Shown piece by piece: positions 1 through 8,806 of a stretch of DNA of 64,000 nucleotides. This DNA comes from an uncultured Flavobacteriaceae bacterium (GTDB lineage Bacteria > Bacteroidota > Bacteroidia > Flavobacteriales > Flavobacteriaceae), in assembly GCA_947500385.1 (NCBI GenBank), contig CANMSA010000003.1, positions 248,001-312,000 on the forward strand, written 5' to 3'. The notes below the pieces were generated by a model. That model ran no database searches. It was not told the DNA's origin and saw only the letters and a program-made list of their open reading frames with translations. Position 1 is the first letter of the stretch. Every line of letters starts with the position of its first letter. The position numbers and the translations under genes are program-made.

Positions 1-933
1 GGTCACTAAACGAATGTTCTTGGCATACAGCTGAAAAAAAGGAACGCGAACGTTTTTGTTAAAGTAAATATTGGCCGAACTTAAAACCCCTCCAGGATTC
101 AACCATTTGATCCCTAATTTAATGGCATCCAAAGCGTTTGTGCAATTTACGACCAGGTCGTACCTACCGTCATGTTGACGGTAGTCGCCCCGTATGCCGT
201 TCGCCCCGACTTTTTTCGCAATGTTGATGCGCTCTTCCGATTTATCTACATAATCGACTACTTCAGTATTCATTTTAGAAGCAAAAGCCGCTGCATATAG
301 CCCCACGCTCTTCGCGCCGCCCCCAATTATCAACACTTTCTTATTGGTGTTGTTTAAGAGAAAGGGGGCAATGCGCGACCATGCATCGGGTAGGTTATCG
401 CTTGCACTCGCCAAACCAATAGGGTCTGTATCTTCTCCAATAGGAATCAGCATTTGGTGGGCATAGGGAACTCTTAGGACTTCGGACATTGTTCCGCCAT
501 TGACCACATGGTTCCCAATACCACTGAACATATTGAAACTTCCGGTAGTAACGCATTGGCTGGTCAACCCGGAAGAACAAATGGGGCATTCCCCACAGGA
601 AATTTGAAACGGAACGATTACTTTTTGCCCGATGCTTAAATGGGGCACCGATTTCCCAAGAGCCAATACTTCGGCAACACATTCATGGCCAAAGGGGAAG
701 GGTCCTTTTAACACGTTTTCCCTTGTAAATTCAGGTATTGTTTTATCCACTAGGCCCAAAAACTTTCCGATACGGTATTTTTTAAAGATATTCTGGTGTA
801 GAAAAGCGGCGTCCAAATCGCACCTTGCTACCAAGAACGGCCGCACCAAGGCATCGGTATCATTTTCAATAGTAGGCTCGGTAACCTCTTGCCAAAGCAA
901 CTTTTTTGGTTTTATATAAGTGAGCTGTTTCAT
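1..933 (-). CDS. Zinc-dependent alcohol dehydrogenase family protein (3' end outside window)
   Basis: Medium-chain dehydrogenase/reductase; such enzymes oxidise alcohols with NAD(P). The first 311 codons are present and the C-terminus lies beyond base 1. A Cys in ARCDLDAA and the His-Glu of FGHE fit the catalytic zinc site, and CGECPIC followed by another Cys eight residues on is the structural zinc loop. A Rossmann glycine motif (IIGGGAKSVG) follows. The start ATG at 933 overlaps the stop of the upstream TetR gene in an ATGA junction, so the two are translationally coupled and the regulator probably controls this enzyme. Some family members act on glucose, threonine or glutathione adducts; the substrate cannot be told from sequence. 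Confidence 0.88.
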   Translation of the reverse strand, partial: MKQLTYIKPKKLLWQEVTEPTIENDTDALVRPFLVARCDLDAAFLHQNIFKKYRIGKFLGLVDKTIPEFTRENVLKGPFPFGHECVAEVLALGKSVPHLSIGQKVIVPFQISCGECPICSSGLTSQCVTTGSFNMFSGIGNHVVNGGTMSEVLRVPYAHQMLIPIGEDTDPIGLASASDNLPDAWSRIAPFLLNNTNKKVLIIGGGAKSVGLYAAAFASKMNTEVVDYVDKSEERINIAKKVGANGIRGDYRQHDGRYDLVVNCTNALDAIKLGIKWLNPGGVLSSANIYFNKNVRVPFFQLYAKNIRLVT

Positions 934-1493
934 TGGTTCAGGATTAATTTGGACATGCGCCCTATCGCATTAAGCAGATATTTAGGATTGTTATAGACTC
1001 GCATGAGCAAGATTCCACCTTCAATATCCTGAACAATCTGTTCGGCCAAGTACTGGGCGCTTTGTGGTGGATGATTTTCGGCCAATAAGTGTTTAAGCCC
1101 GTCAATGAATTTTTCAAAGAATAGCCGAATCTCCTCAAAGTACTTCGGGTTCGCATGGGCCGACTCAAGTGCCGTGTTCGCCATGACACAGCCACCATCA
1201 TAGGTGAGGAACAATTTTTTGATGAGTGAATTGATCCTGTCTAGTTTCTCCGATGTCGTTAAGCTTTCATCGTTCAATGCCTTGTTCATATTGTAGGTCA
1301 TATAGCTATTGACCGTTGCCAAGACCTCTTTTATCAAAGTGTCCTTGCTATCGAAATAATAATAGAAATGTGATTTTTGGATATCGCATTGCTTCGCCAA
1401 ATCGCTCATGCTGCTGTTGGCAATTCCCTTTTTGCGAATGGTTTCTACTACTTTTTGCAGTACTTCTTCTTTGGATGTTTTGACCTTGGGCAT
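930..1493 (-). CDS. TetR/AcrR family transcriptional regulator
   Basis: A 187-residue repressor-type regulator. The N-terminal helix-turn-helix (about residues 10-55) contains MSDLAKQCDI and HFYYYFDSKDTLI, the classic TetR DNA-binding signature ending in a YxYFxSKxxL motif. The helical C-terminal part would bind an unknown ligand, and resembles TetR_C domains of the YcdC/AcrR type. The gene is first in a two-gene operon with the alcohol dehydrogenase (overlap ATGA at 930-933). A palindrome and a promoter box immediately upstream suggest autoregulation. Confidence 0.93.
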   Translation of the reverse strand: MPKVKTSKEEVLQKVVETIRKKGIANSSMSDLAKQCDIQKSHFYYYFDSKDTLIKEVLATVNSYMTYNMNKALNDESLTTSEKLDRINSLIKKLFLTYDGGCVMANTALESAHANPKYFEEIRLFFEKFIDGLKHLLAENHPPQSAQYLAEQIVQDIEGGILLMRVYNNPKYLLNAIGRMSKLILNQ

Positions 1494-1499
1494 TTTATT

Positions 1500-1528
1500 G
1501 AACGTTCGTTAAAATAAAATCAAATATA
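1500..1528 (-). promoter_or_regulatory. Promoter -7 box and palindromic operator of the TetR-ADH operon
   Basis: On the minus strand TATATTTG (1528-1521) matches the Bacteroidota -7 consensus TAnnTTTG. Just downstream lies the perfect palindrome GAACGTTC (1507-1500) within AACGAACGTTC, seven bases before the start codon at 1493. A palindrome between the transcription start and a TetR gene is the usual place for its operator. No clear -33 element was found. Confidence 0.6.
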
Positions 1529-1575
1529 AATACTTTTTTTGAGGATGTTATGCCTAATTTTACAAAAAACATGAA

Positions 1576-1998
1576 ATGAACGAGCTAAAGGAGAAAATTT
1601 TAAAGGTCTGCAACGAAGCTACCAAGAATACCTTAATGGAAACTTTAGAGATCGAATACATTGATGTCGGGGAGAACTATTTGATTGGTAAGATGCCAGT
1701 AAATCCAAGGGTTCATCAACCTGATGGCGTATTGCACGGAGGAGCTTCGGTAGCGCTGGCGGAGAGCATTGGTAGTACCGCGTCCTACATATTTCTGGAC
1801 GGTCAGAATTTTTTTGTTCGCGGTATCGAAATAGCTGCCAATCATGTCAAAAGTGTGCGAGAGGGGTTCGTTTTTGCGAGGGCGACGATTATGCACAAAG
1901 GCCGAACGACCCAGTTATGGGATATCAAGATCACGGATGCCGATGACAATCTAATTTCTTCCTGTAAACTTACGACCATCTCCTTGCCTAAGAAGTAA
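1576..1998 (+). CDS. menI: 1,4-dihydroxy-2-naphthoyl-CoA hydrolase (hotdog thioesterase)
   Basis: Hotdog-fold thioesterase of 140 residues. HGGASVALAESIGS (about residues 55-68) is nearly identical to the active-site segment of E. coli MenI/YdiI, with the catalytic Glu in LAES, and GIEIAANHVKSVREG also follows YdiI closely. MenI hydrolyses DHNA-CoA to DHNA before MenA acts. The next gene, menF, begins one base after this stop codon, which supports the menaquinone role over a generic PaaI-type phenylacetate thioesterase. An out-of-frame ATG at 1571 reads only two codons before a stop, so 1576 is taken as the start. Confidence 0.85.
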   Translation: MNELKEKILKVCNEATKNTLMETLEIEYIDVGENYLIGKMPVNPRVHQPDGVLHGGASVALAESIGSTASYIFLDGQNFFVRGIEIAANHVKSVREGFVFARATIMHKGRTTQLWDIKITDADDNLISSCKLTTISLPKK

Positions 1999-1999
1999 T

Positions 2000-3109
2000 A
2001 TGATAGTTGAGCTACTAGAAAGAGTAGAGAAGCAAAAAAAAGCCGGACTGCCTTTCGCGATTTATCGGAAGCCGAAAAAGGCGAAAGTACAGGTCATTTT
2101 TCAAAAGGATAATGGCTTGAATTACCTGACCGATTTCAATGAATCGGGGTTTGTTTTTGCCCCTTTTGATAATCAAATGCCAACGGTACTCTTAAGGCCA
2201 GATGCGCAATTTGAAACGGAATACCCCATATCAAATAAGAAAACCGGCGGTTTTAATACAACCGTGGGGGGCAGTGATACCCATAAAAAAGCGCATATTG
2301 ACTTGGTTGAAAAGGGAATTGCCGCAATTAAGGGTACCGAACTCAAAAAGGTAGTGCTGTCAAGAAGGTTGTCAACGGTTTGTGAAAAATCGGCCACAGA
2401 TCTTTTCCGGGCACTATTAGAACGTTATCCAAATGCTTTTTGCTATTGGTGGCATCACCCAAAAGTAGGCACTTGGCTTGGCGCTACTCCTGAGATTCTA
2501 TGGGAATCCGAAAATAAACAATTCAAAACGATGTCTTTGGCCGGTACCCGGGTTTTCATTGAGAATCAAGAGCCTCAATGGGGAACGAAGGAACTGCGGG
2601 AACAAGAATTGGTCACCGATTTTATCAAGACGGCTCTAGCCCAGAAGGTAACAGGTTTGAAAATACGGCCAATGGAGAATGTGAGGGCCGGGAACCTATG
2701 GCATTTAAGAACCAAACTTTCGGGTCGTATTAAAACGGGTTTAAATACGATTATTGAGGCCTTGCATCCTACACCGGCTGTTTGTGGAATGCCGAAGAAC
2801 CTGGCGAAGGAGTTTATTTTATCAAATGAAGACTACCCACGCGAATTTTATACCGGATACCTGGGAGAACTAAATTTTAAAAGTGTACGGGGGAGAAACA
2901 CCAATAGGAAAAACCAAGAAAACAATGCCTACAAAACCGTTAAATCACATACTGAATTGTACGTGAATCTACGATGCATGCAATTAAGGGAGGCGAAGGT
3001 TTTGGTGTATGTTGGAGGTGGGATCACCGAGGCATCGGATCCTTTGAGTGAATGGGAAGAAACAGTTGCCAAAAGTGAAACGATACTAAAGGTATTGCAC
3101 AACGAATAG
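2000..3109 (+). CDS. menF: Isochorismate synthase
   Basis: Chorismate-binding enzyme of 369 residues that isomerises chorismate to isochorismate, the first committed step of menaquinone synthesis. The C-terminal two thirds carry the family motifs: VLSRR, a WLGATPE segment, MSLAGTR, WGTKELREQELV, HPTPAVCGMPK, SNEDYPREFYTGYLG and YVNLRCMQL followed by VYVGGGIT. The protein is shorter than E. coli MenF (about 430 residues) because the N-terminal subdomain is reduced, as usual in Flavobacteriia. It sits one base after menI and 51 bases before menD, so the three are probably one operon. A siderophore-type EntC is possible from sequence alone, but the context favours MenF. Confidence 0.9.
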   Translation: MIVELLERVEKQKKAGLPFAIYRKPKKAKVQVIFQKDNGLNYLTDFNESGFVFAPFDNQMPTVLLRPDAQFETEYPISNKKTGGFNTTVGGSDTHKKAHIDLVEKGIAAIKGTELKKVVLSRRLSTVCEKSATDLFRALLERYPNAFCYWWHHPKVGTWLGATPEILWESENKQFKTMSLAGTRVFIENQEPQWGTKELREQELVTDFIKTALAQKVTGLKIRPMENVRAGNLWHLRTKLSGRIKTGLNTIIEALHPTPAVCGMPKNLAKEFILSNEDYPREFYTGYLGELNFKSVRGRNTNRKNQENNAYKTVKSHTELYVNLRCMQLREAKVLVYVGGGITEASDPLSEWEETVAKSETILKVLHNE

Positions 3110-3160
3110 TTTTAAGGCCAAATTTGTGCTAAGAAAGCATTGCGTTGTATTTTTACTGTA

Positions 3161-4933
3161 ATGAAATATTCTAGCATACCCGTTGCCCAGACAGTTGTAC
3201 AGTACTGTAAGTCGTACGGTGTCAAAAATATCATAATTTCCCCGGGTTCTCGCAATGCCCCCTTGACCATCGGCTTTTCCGAAGATCCTTATTTCTCCTG
3301 CTATAGCATCGTTGACGAGCGTTGTGCCGGTTTTTTCGCATTGGGAATAGCGCAACAGTTGCAAGAACCTGTTGTGGTCACTTGCACCTCGGGAAGCGCC
3401 TTGCTGAACTATTATGCCGCGGTAGCAGAAGCTTTTTACAGTCAAATACCGATTATCGTCATCTCGGCAGATAGGCCGTTTTATAAGATTGATGTTGGGG
3501 ATGGGCAAACAATTCGGCAAGATGATGTTTTTCATAGGCATATAGGATATTCGACCCATTTAAAGCAAGATGTAATACATGCCACCGATCGCATAGTACG
3601 GTACGCGGCCCACTGGTTGCATAAAGGCTCGCTGGAAATGGTCCAAGCCAAGGTACAGGCCAATAACGAAATTGAATTGCAACAGGCCTTTGAAATGGCG
3701 GTCGATTCCAAGTGGCCGGTCCATATAAACGTACCGTTCGAAGAGCCGCTGTATGCTACGTCGACCCAACCATCTGTGAGCGCAATTAAGAAGAAAGAAA
3801 CCGGCACTAGGACAATCTTAAAGCCTATAAATGACGAACACGTCGCTATTTGGAAAAACGCCTCCAAAAAATTGGTACTTGTGGGGGTCAATTATCCCGA
3901 TACGGTATCGCAACGTTTTTTGGATGCATTGGCAGATGACCCTTCGGTTATTGTACTGACAGAGACCACTTCGAACTTACATCACCCCAATTTTTTTCCG
4001 AGCATCGATAGTTTGATTGCTCCAATAGAAAAATTGGAGACTACGGAAGAGTGGTTTACAAGCCTTAGACCTCAGGTGTTGTTGACTTTTGGAGGGCTGA
4101 TCGTTTCTAAAAAGATCAAGGCCTTTTTACGGGAATTTAAACCAGACCACCATTGGCATGTAGACCCGCTTAGGGCCTATGATACGTTTTTTTGCCTTTC
4201 ACACCATTTTAAAGTCACTCCAAATCAATTCCTTAAGGAGTTGCTCCCGACCAACGAACCTTTACAAAGTGATTACTATAGCACTTGGGCCCGAATTCGA
4301 CACGGATATGAGGCAAAACGCGATGAGTATGTCGAGACCATTCCGTTTTCTGACATGAAGGCTTTTCATATAAGTTTGCGGTACATCCCCAATGGGTATC
4401 AACTACAATTGGCCAACAGTTCAACGGTACGATATGCACAGCTTTTTGATTTGGATGCTTCTTTGAAGGTATTCTGTAACCGCGGAACCAGTGGTATTGA
4501 CGGCAGTACATCTACGGCAATTGGTGCCTCTTTACATTGCGAGGAGCCTACGGTCTTGATTACCGGAGACCTCAGTTTCTTTTATGATAGCAATGCACTT
4601 TGGAACAACTACATGAGAAACGATTTTAGAATTGTTCTGTTCAATAATCAAGGCGGGGGTATTTTTAGAATTTTACCGGGGAAGGAGGAAAGCACCAATT
4701 TTGAACGTTTTTTCGAGACAAAACACGAGATGAATGCGGCACATTTATGCCATATGTATGGGTTGGAATACCATTCGGTGGGTAATGAAGAGGCGCTCGA
4801 AAACGTTTTCGAAGACTTTTACAAGAAGAGCGAACGCCCTAAGTTGCTGGAAATCAACACTCCAAGATTATTGAACAATAAAATTTTGCTTCATTACTTC
4901 GATTTTATATCTTCGGTTTTTATTAACCGTTAA
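3161..4933 (+). CDS. menD: 2-succinyl-5-enolpyruvyl-6-hydroxy-3-cyclohexene-1-carboxylate synthase
   Basis: Thiamine-diphosphate enzyme of 590 residues joining isochorismate and 2-oxoglutarate with loss of CO2. SPGSRNAPLT near the N-terminus and TCTSGSALLNYYAAVAEA are MenD signatures. GTSGIDGSTSTAIGA followed by GDLSFFYDSNALWNN (about residues 445-490) forms the ThDP/Mg site, the GD...N motif. ATG at 3161 is preferred; an in-frame TTG at 3140 would add seven unconserved residues. No hairpin terminator follows before the DUF2853 gene 20 bases on. Confidence 0.95.
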   Translation: MKYSSIPVAQTVVQYCKSYGVKNIIISPGSRNAPLTIGFSEDPYFSCYSIVDERCAGFFALGIAQQLQEPVVVTCTSGSALLNYYAAVAEAFYSQIPIIVISADRPFYKIDVGDGQTIRQDDVFHRHIGYSTHLKQDVIHATDRIVRYAAHWLHKGSLEMVQAKVQANNEIELQQAFEMAVDSKWPVHINVPFEEPLYATSTQPSVSAIKKKETGTRTILKPINDEHVAIWKNASKKLVLVGVNYPDTVSQRFLDALADDPSVIVLTETTSNLHHPNFFPSIDSLIAPIEKLETTEEWFTSLRPQVLLTFGGLIVSKKIKAFLREFKPDHHWHVDPLRAYDTFFCLSHHFKVTPNQFLKELLPTNEPLQSDYYSTWARIRHGYEAKRDEYVETIPFSDMKAFHISLRYIPNGYQLQLANSSTVRYAQLFDLDASLKVFCNRGTSGIDGSTSTAIGASLHCEEPTVLITGDLSFFYDSNALWNNYMRNDFRIVLFNNQGGGIFRILPGKEESTNFERFFETKHEMNAAHLCHMYGLEYHSVGNEEALENVFEDFYKKSERPKLLEINTPRLLNNKILLHYFDFISSVFINR

Positions 4934-4953
4934 CTTATTGAACACTAACTATT

Positions 4954-5298
4954 ATGAGTAAAAGAGATGATTTAATCGTAAAGTACGCCGCAGACATCAA
5001 AGATAAATTCGGAGAAGCGGCCGACATGGATTTGTTGACCAAAGTGACTGTAGGCTTGGGTCCTGCCATCTACAACATCGATGCTTCTAAAGTATCCGGT
5101 TCCGACGAGAAAGAATTGGAGACCGTTAAAAAGAACTATCTTATTAAGAAATTGGGATTGAAAGATGGTCCTGAACTAATGGATGCTGTGAAGAGCGTAG
5201 TTGAAAAATACGGGTCTTCGAACAGAAATAAACACAGAGCTGTAATTTACTATCAGTTGTGCAAGCACTTTAAAAAAGCGGCTGTTTATAACAAATAA
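4954..5298 (+). CDS. DUF2853 family protein
   Basis: Small acidic-basic helical protein of 114 residues with no signal peptide or membrane segment, so cytoplasmic. LLTKVTVGLGPAIYNIDASKVS and NYLIKKLGLKD match the DUF2853 family, whose function is unknown. It lies 20 bases after menD and ends at a strong terminator, so it is probably the last gene of the menI-menF-menD transcript. The family is often found beside menD in Flavobacteriia, but a link to quinone synthesis is only inferred. Confidence 0.88.
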   Translation: MSKRDDLIVKYAADIKDKFGEAADMDLLTKVTVGLGPAIYNIDASKVSGSDEKELETVKKNYLIKKLGLKDGPELMDAVKSVVEKYGSSNRNKHRAVIYYQLCKHFKKAAVYNK

Positions 5299-5319
5299 TT
5301 TCCAGCGACAATTTTCAAG

Positions 5320-5350
5320 AGCCATTCAATTCAATGAATGGCTTTTTTTT
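5320..5350 (+). terminator. Rho-independent terminator after the menIFD-DUF2853 operon
   Basis: AGCCATTCA pairs with TGAATGGCT around a short AT-rich loop and is followed by a run of nine T. Confidence 0.85.
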
Positions 5351-5442
5351 TGAGCCAAAGCAAACACAGCGGCCGATGTATCGATTCTTTGTCGGAAGAT
5401 TAAATTTCTAACGGATTCGATGAACCTATTTCATTTAAGACT

Positions 5443-5450
5443 TACTTTTG
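5443..5450 (+). promoter_or_regulatory. -7 promoter box of cvfB
   Basis: TACTTTTG fits TAnnTTTG exactly. It ends only four bases before the ATG at 5455, so the transcript would start at or very near the start codon. No convincing -33 element. Confidence 0.5.
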
Positions 5451-5454
5451 TGGC

Positions 5455-6285
5455 ATGATAGAACTGGGAAATTACAATACACTTGAAATAGTTCGAAATA
5501 CCAGTGTTGGACTATTTTTAGAAAGCCCTACCGGGGTTGAAATTTTACTGCCCAACAAGTATGTGCCCCCTATCTACGAAATAGGGGATAAGCTTACTGT
5601 TTTTTGTTATTTGGATCATGAAGAACGTCCGGTGGCGACCAGCCTTAAGCCTTTTGTAAAAAGAAACGCTTTTGGATTTTTAAAGGTGGTGGAGGTCAAC
5701 AAGATAGGAGCTTTTTTGGATTGGGGTCTTGAAAAACACTTGCTGGTACCGTTTCGGGAACAACGGGATAAGATGAAAGAGGGCCAATGGTATGTAATAC
5801 ATTGTTATATGGACGAGCTTTCATTTCGATTGGTAGGCTCGAATAAGATCGATAAGTTTTTAGATTCCAAAGAGCTGACCGTAAAGGAAGGCCAAGAGGT
5901 AGACTTGTTGGTAACCCGTTTGACCGATTTGGGTTGGGAAGTAATTATCAATAACCTCCATAAAGGATTGGTGTTTGCAAACGAAGTTTTTAAAAAAATT
6001 GGAGTAGGTGTTTCCATGAAAGGATACGTCAAACACATTAGGCCAGATAACAAAATAGATGTTTCCCTCCAACCTTTGGGCACAAGGGTCCTTGAACCAA
6101 CCGCAGAAAAAATATATGAGACCCTGGTAGCGCATGGAGGTTTTCTACCGCTGCACGATAAATCAGACCCCAAAGACATCGTTCGGGAACTCGAAATGAG
6201 CAAAAAAACCTTTAAAAAAGGAATCGGTACCCTATACAAGGCGCGTAAAATAGAAATAAAAGAAGATGGTATTTACCGTATTTGA
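5455..6285 (+). CDS. CvfB family S1-like RNA-binding protein
   Basis: A 276-residue protein with three S1-type OB folds and a C-terminal winged helix, the CvfB (YitL) arrangement. The first OB repeat begins GNYNTLEIVRNTSVGLFLE, another contains AFGFLKVVEVNKIGAFLDWG and a third VGVSMKGYVKHIRPDNKIDVSLQP. The tail KKTFKKGIGTLYKARKIEIKEDGIY is the typical CvfB winged-helix end. In Staphylococcus CvfB affects virulence-factor expression and the Streptococcus homologue binds RNA; the role in Bacteroidota is not known. It has its own promoter and lies between two men blocks without an obvious functional tie. Confidence 0.9.
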   Translation: MIELGNYNTLEIVRNTSVGLFLESPTGVEILLPNKYVPPIYEIGDKLTVFCYLDHEERPVATSLKPFVKRNAFGFLKVVEVNKIGAFLDWGLEKHLLVPFREQRDKMKEGQWYVIHCYMDELSFRLVGSNKIDKFLDSKELTVKEGQEVDLLVTRLTDLGWEVIINNLHKGLVFANEVFKKIGVGVSMKGYVKHIRPDNKIDVSLQPLGTRVLEPTAEKIYETLVAHGGFLPLHDKSDPKDIVRELEMSKKTFKKGIGTLYKARKIEIKEDGIYRI

Positions 6286-6372
6286 AAAAAAAAATGCGCA
6301 GGTAAGAAGATGAATATCAATTAAATAAAGTATTTTAACAACGGTTTTTTATGCGTATACCACTAAAAAATC

Positions 6373-6380
6373 TATTTTTG
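6373..6380 (+). promoter_or_regulatory. -7 promoter box upstream of the SPOR-like protein and menA
   Basis: TATTTTTG followed by C matches the Bacteroidota -7 consensus and lies 84 bases before the start at 6465. No clear -33 element was seen. Confidence 0.5.
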
Positions 6381-6464
6381 CAACAATTGGTAGCTTTATT
6401 TTGTTCCGCTGAACGAGATTTGGTTAACTTTATCGAGTCAAGTCCCCCTAAAACTCAATAGCAC

Positions 6465-7064
6465 ATGCCCTTTATAGAAGAAAGTGATTTACTGGAACTG
6501 CACAAAGACATTGACAAGGCGCAAATAATCAACGAGCGCCTTTTAGATCAGATAAAATTTAAGAACAAAGAACTCAAGCGAAGTAAGATACAGCGCAATG
6601 TACTTGCCGGTATTACGGCGCTTTTTTTAATTGGAACCTTGGCCATTACTTCGTTTACGGCGGGCTTAAGCAGTTCTAACAGTTTTGAACAACAAAACAA
6701 CTTATTGGTTTCCCTGGATAGCCTTGACGCCGTAAAGGCACGAATCGATAATCTTAAAGTGCAAAATGAAGAACTTAGTTTGGTCAAGGAATTTTACTTG
6801 GCAAAAGAGTTCTTGGAAAAGGAAAAAATATACTCCGTACAGGTGAAGTCGTTTGTTGAGAACAATGTTACTTTGGCCTCCGAAGCGCTTACAAATACTT
6901 TGTTTGTGAAAACAAACCCATTTTATTCCTACTCGCTTGGCAATTTCGAAACCTTGCAAGAAGCGCAGCTTTTTAGAAAACAATTGGTAGATCTCGGATT
7001 CCGGGATGCCTTTGTTGCTTCGTATCAAGACGGTAAAAGAGTTCAAATAGAAGATCCATTTTAG
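6465..7064 (+). CDS. Single-pass membrane protein with SPOR-like C-terminal region
   Basis: A 199-residue protein. Residues 1-45 are charged and helical, about 47-68 form one membrane span (VLAGITALFLIGTLAITSF), then a short coiled coil, then a domain from about residue 125 beginning YSVQVKSF and containing YSLGNFETLQEAQLFRKQLVDLG and AFVASY. The last part has the beta-alpha-beta rhythm of SPOR domains, which bind peptidoglycan lacking stem peptides. It is probably an inner-membrane protein with the SPOR-like domain in the periplasm. It ends one base before menA and is likely co-transcribed with it. I do not recognise a named family. Confidence 0.75.
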   Translation: MPFIEESDLLELHKDIDKAQIINERLLDQIKFKNKELKRSKIQRNVLAGITALFLIGTLAITSFTAGLSSSNSFEQQNNLLVSLDSLDAVKARIDNLKVQNEELSLVKEFYLAKEFLEKEKIYSVQVKSFVENNVTLASEALTNTLFVKTNPFYSYSLGNFETLQEAQLFRKQLVDLGFRDAFVASYQDGKRVQIEDPF

Positions 7065-7065
7065 A

Positions 7066-7974
7066 GTGACTAAGATAAATGCTTGGCTCAACGCGGCTAG
7101 GTTGCGAACCCTCCCATTGTCGGTTTCCGGGATAGTGATGGGTACCGCCTTGGCAAATTTTTATGGAAAAAGTGATTTACTAATTTTTATATTGGCTTTG
7201 TTAACAACCATCGGATTTCAGATAACGTCCAATTTCGCCAACGACTATGGCGATGGTGTCAAAGGAACTGACAATGAAGACAGAATAGGACCAAAGCGGG
7301 CATTGCAAAGCGGTATTCTAGGACGACAAGAATTAAAGCGGGGCATCCTGATTTCCATACTTATTTGTTTGGTGCTGGTCGTATCCGTTGTTTTCTTCGC
7401 CTTTGGCCCTGAAAATCTGGCCCTGTCTTTCTTATTTTTAGGACTAGGTGTTGCGAGTATATGGGCCGCTATAAAATATACCGTGGGCAACTCCGCGTAT
7501 GGGTATAGAGGATTGGGAGATGTATTCGTGTTTCTGTTCTTTGGCTTGCTTGCTGTTGTCGGGTCTATGTTTCTTTTTACCAAATCGGTTACCTTGGTAG
7601 CATTTCTACCTGCTGTTGCGGTAGGTGCTTTAAGCGCCGGGGTCTTAAACCTGAACAATCTAAGAGATTTCGAATCGGATAGGAAAGCCCAAAAAAACAC
7701 CTTGGTCGTGAAAATGGGTTTTGCGAATGGAAAACGCTATCACTACATACTGTTGGGAGCCGCTTTTTTGAGTATGTTGTCATTTATGATACTGACAGCA
7801 ACTACCGTAGTACATTATATACCGCTATTGGCCTTTGTGCCGGTTGCAGTGCATACGAGCAAAGTTTATCATGTGAAAACACCCGTGCTGTTAGACCCCG
7901 AGCTAAAAAAGTTGGCGTTAAGTACTTTTTTGTTAGCCGTACTGATGTTCATCAGTTATTATAAAATTTTGTAA
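7066..7974 (+). CDS. menA: 1,4-dihydroxy-2-naphthoate polyprenyltransferase
   Basis: UbiA-superfamily membrane prenyltransferase of 302 residues; it attaches the polyprenyl tail to DHNA to give demethylmenaquinone. WLNAARLRTLPLSVSGIVMG is the typical N-terminus. The first Asp-rich site is NFANDYGDGVKGTDNEDR and the second NNLRDFESD. About eight or nine hydrophobic helices are visible. The start is GTG at 7066, one base after the preceding stop; no ATG occurs before the conserved N-terminus. Confidence 0.95.
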   Translation: MTKINAWLNAARLRTLPLSVSGIVMGTALANFYGKSDLLIFILALLTTIGFQITSNFANDYGDGVKGTDNEDRIGPKRALQSGILGRQELKRGILISILICLVLVVSVVFFAFGPENLALSFLFLGLGVASIWAAIKYTVGNSAYGYRGLGDVFVFLFFGLLAVVGSMFLFTKSVTLVAFLPAVAVGALSAGVLNLNNLRDFESDRKAQKNTLVVKMGFANGKRYHYILLGAAFLSMLSFMILTATTVVHYIPLLAFVPVAVHTSKVYHVKTPVLLDPELKKLALSTFLLAVLMFISYYKIL

Positions 7975-8004
7975 TTTTGAAAACCACCAAAAACCTTACC
8001 TACC

Positions 8005-8757
8005 TTGGAACAAGCTATTAAAATACTAATCGTTGAAGACAATGTGATCATTGCTGATGACATGCAATCAATGCTTGAAGAGATTGGCTATGAGATTGTA
8101 GACAATGTTATTGTTTATGAACAGGCCGAAGAAGTTTTGAAAACCCAACAAGTGGATCTTGTGCTTATCGACATTATATTGGCGTCAGATAAAACCGGTA
8201 TCGACTTAGGAAAACATATTCGCGAGCACTACGACATCCCCTTTATTTTTGTGACCTCGAATTCAGATAGGGCAACGGTGGAAAATGCCAAAACGGTGAA
8301 GCCTAACGGCTACTTGGTAAAACCATTTGAGCAACAAGATTTGTATACCTCTATTGAAATTGCACTTTCTAATTTCATCCGTTCCGACAAGAGTGGAGGA
8401 GGGGATACACTTCAAGAAGAAGATATTGCGGTTTCAAACTCGGTTTTGAAAGACTCTATCTTTGTCAAAAAACAACATCTATATTATCGTATTCAGTTTG
8501 GTGACATACAGTTCATCAAGGCAGACAATGTGTATTTAGAGGTAAATACCGTAGATAAAAAGTTTTTGGTACGTTCTCCTTTGAAAGACTATCTTGAAAA
8601 ACTACCAAAGAATAAATTCTACCGAGCACATAAGTCATACATTGTAAATGTGGATCATATTGACGCCATTAACTCGAAGGATATCATGATCAATAACAAT
8701 TTGATTCCTATTTCGAAGGAATTTAAAGAATTTATCATCTCCTCTATGAACTCTTAA
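8005..8757 (+). CDS. LytTR family response regulator
   Basis: A 250-residue two-component regulator. The receiver domain (residues 4-120) has the acidic pocket Glu11-Asp12, phosphoacceptor Asp56 in VLIDII and the Lys of LVKPFE. A LytTR DNA-binding domain (about 150-248) follows, with VYLEVNTVDKKFLVRSPLKDYLEKL and FYRAHKSYIVN. The start is TTG at 8005: a stop lies in frame at 7978 and the next ATG (8062) would cut into the receiver. It follows menA by 30 bases and may share its transcript. The HisKA_2 kinase at 9359 is its probable partner. Confidence 0.93.
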   Translation: MEQAIKILIVEDNVIIADDMQSMLEEIGYEIVDNVIVYEQAEEVLKTQQVDLVLIDIILASDKTGIDLGKHIREHYDIPFIFVTSNSDRATVENAKTVKPNGYLVKPFEQQDLYTSIEIALSNFIRSDKSGGGDTLQEEDIAVSNSVLKDSIFVKKQHLYYRIQFGDIQFIKADNVYLEVNTVDKKFLVRSPLKDYLEKLPKNKFYRAHKSYIVNVDHIDAINSKDIMINNNLIPISKEFKEFIISSMNS

Positions 8758-8781
8758 TACCACTAAAATAAGATAGATAAG

Positions 8782-8806
8782 GCGCCTTATGTAGGCGCTT
8801 TTTTTT
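8782..8806 (+). terminator. Rho-independent terminator after the LytTR regulator
   Basis: GCGCCT pairs with AGGCGC around a five-base loop, followed by eight T. Confidence 0.85.

Noticed and set aside
632-919. 95-codon frame on the plus strand
   Set aside because: It lies wholly opposite the alcohol dehydrogenase coding sequence, which has clear zinc motifs; the plus-strand peptide has no recognisable pattern.
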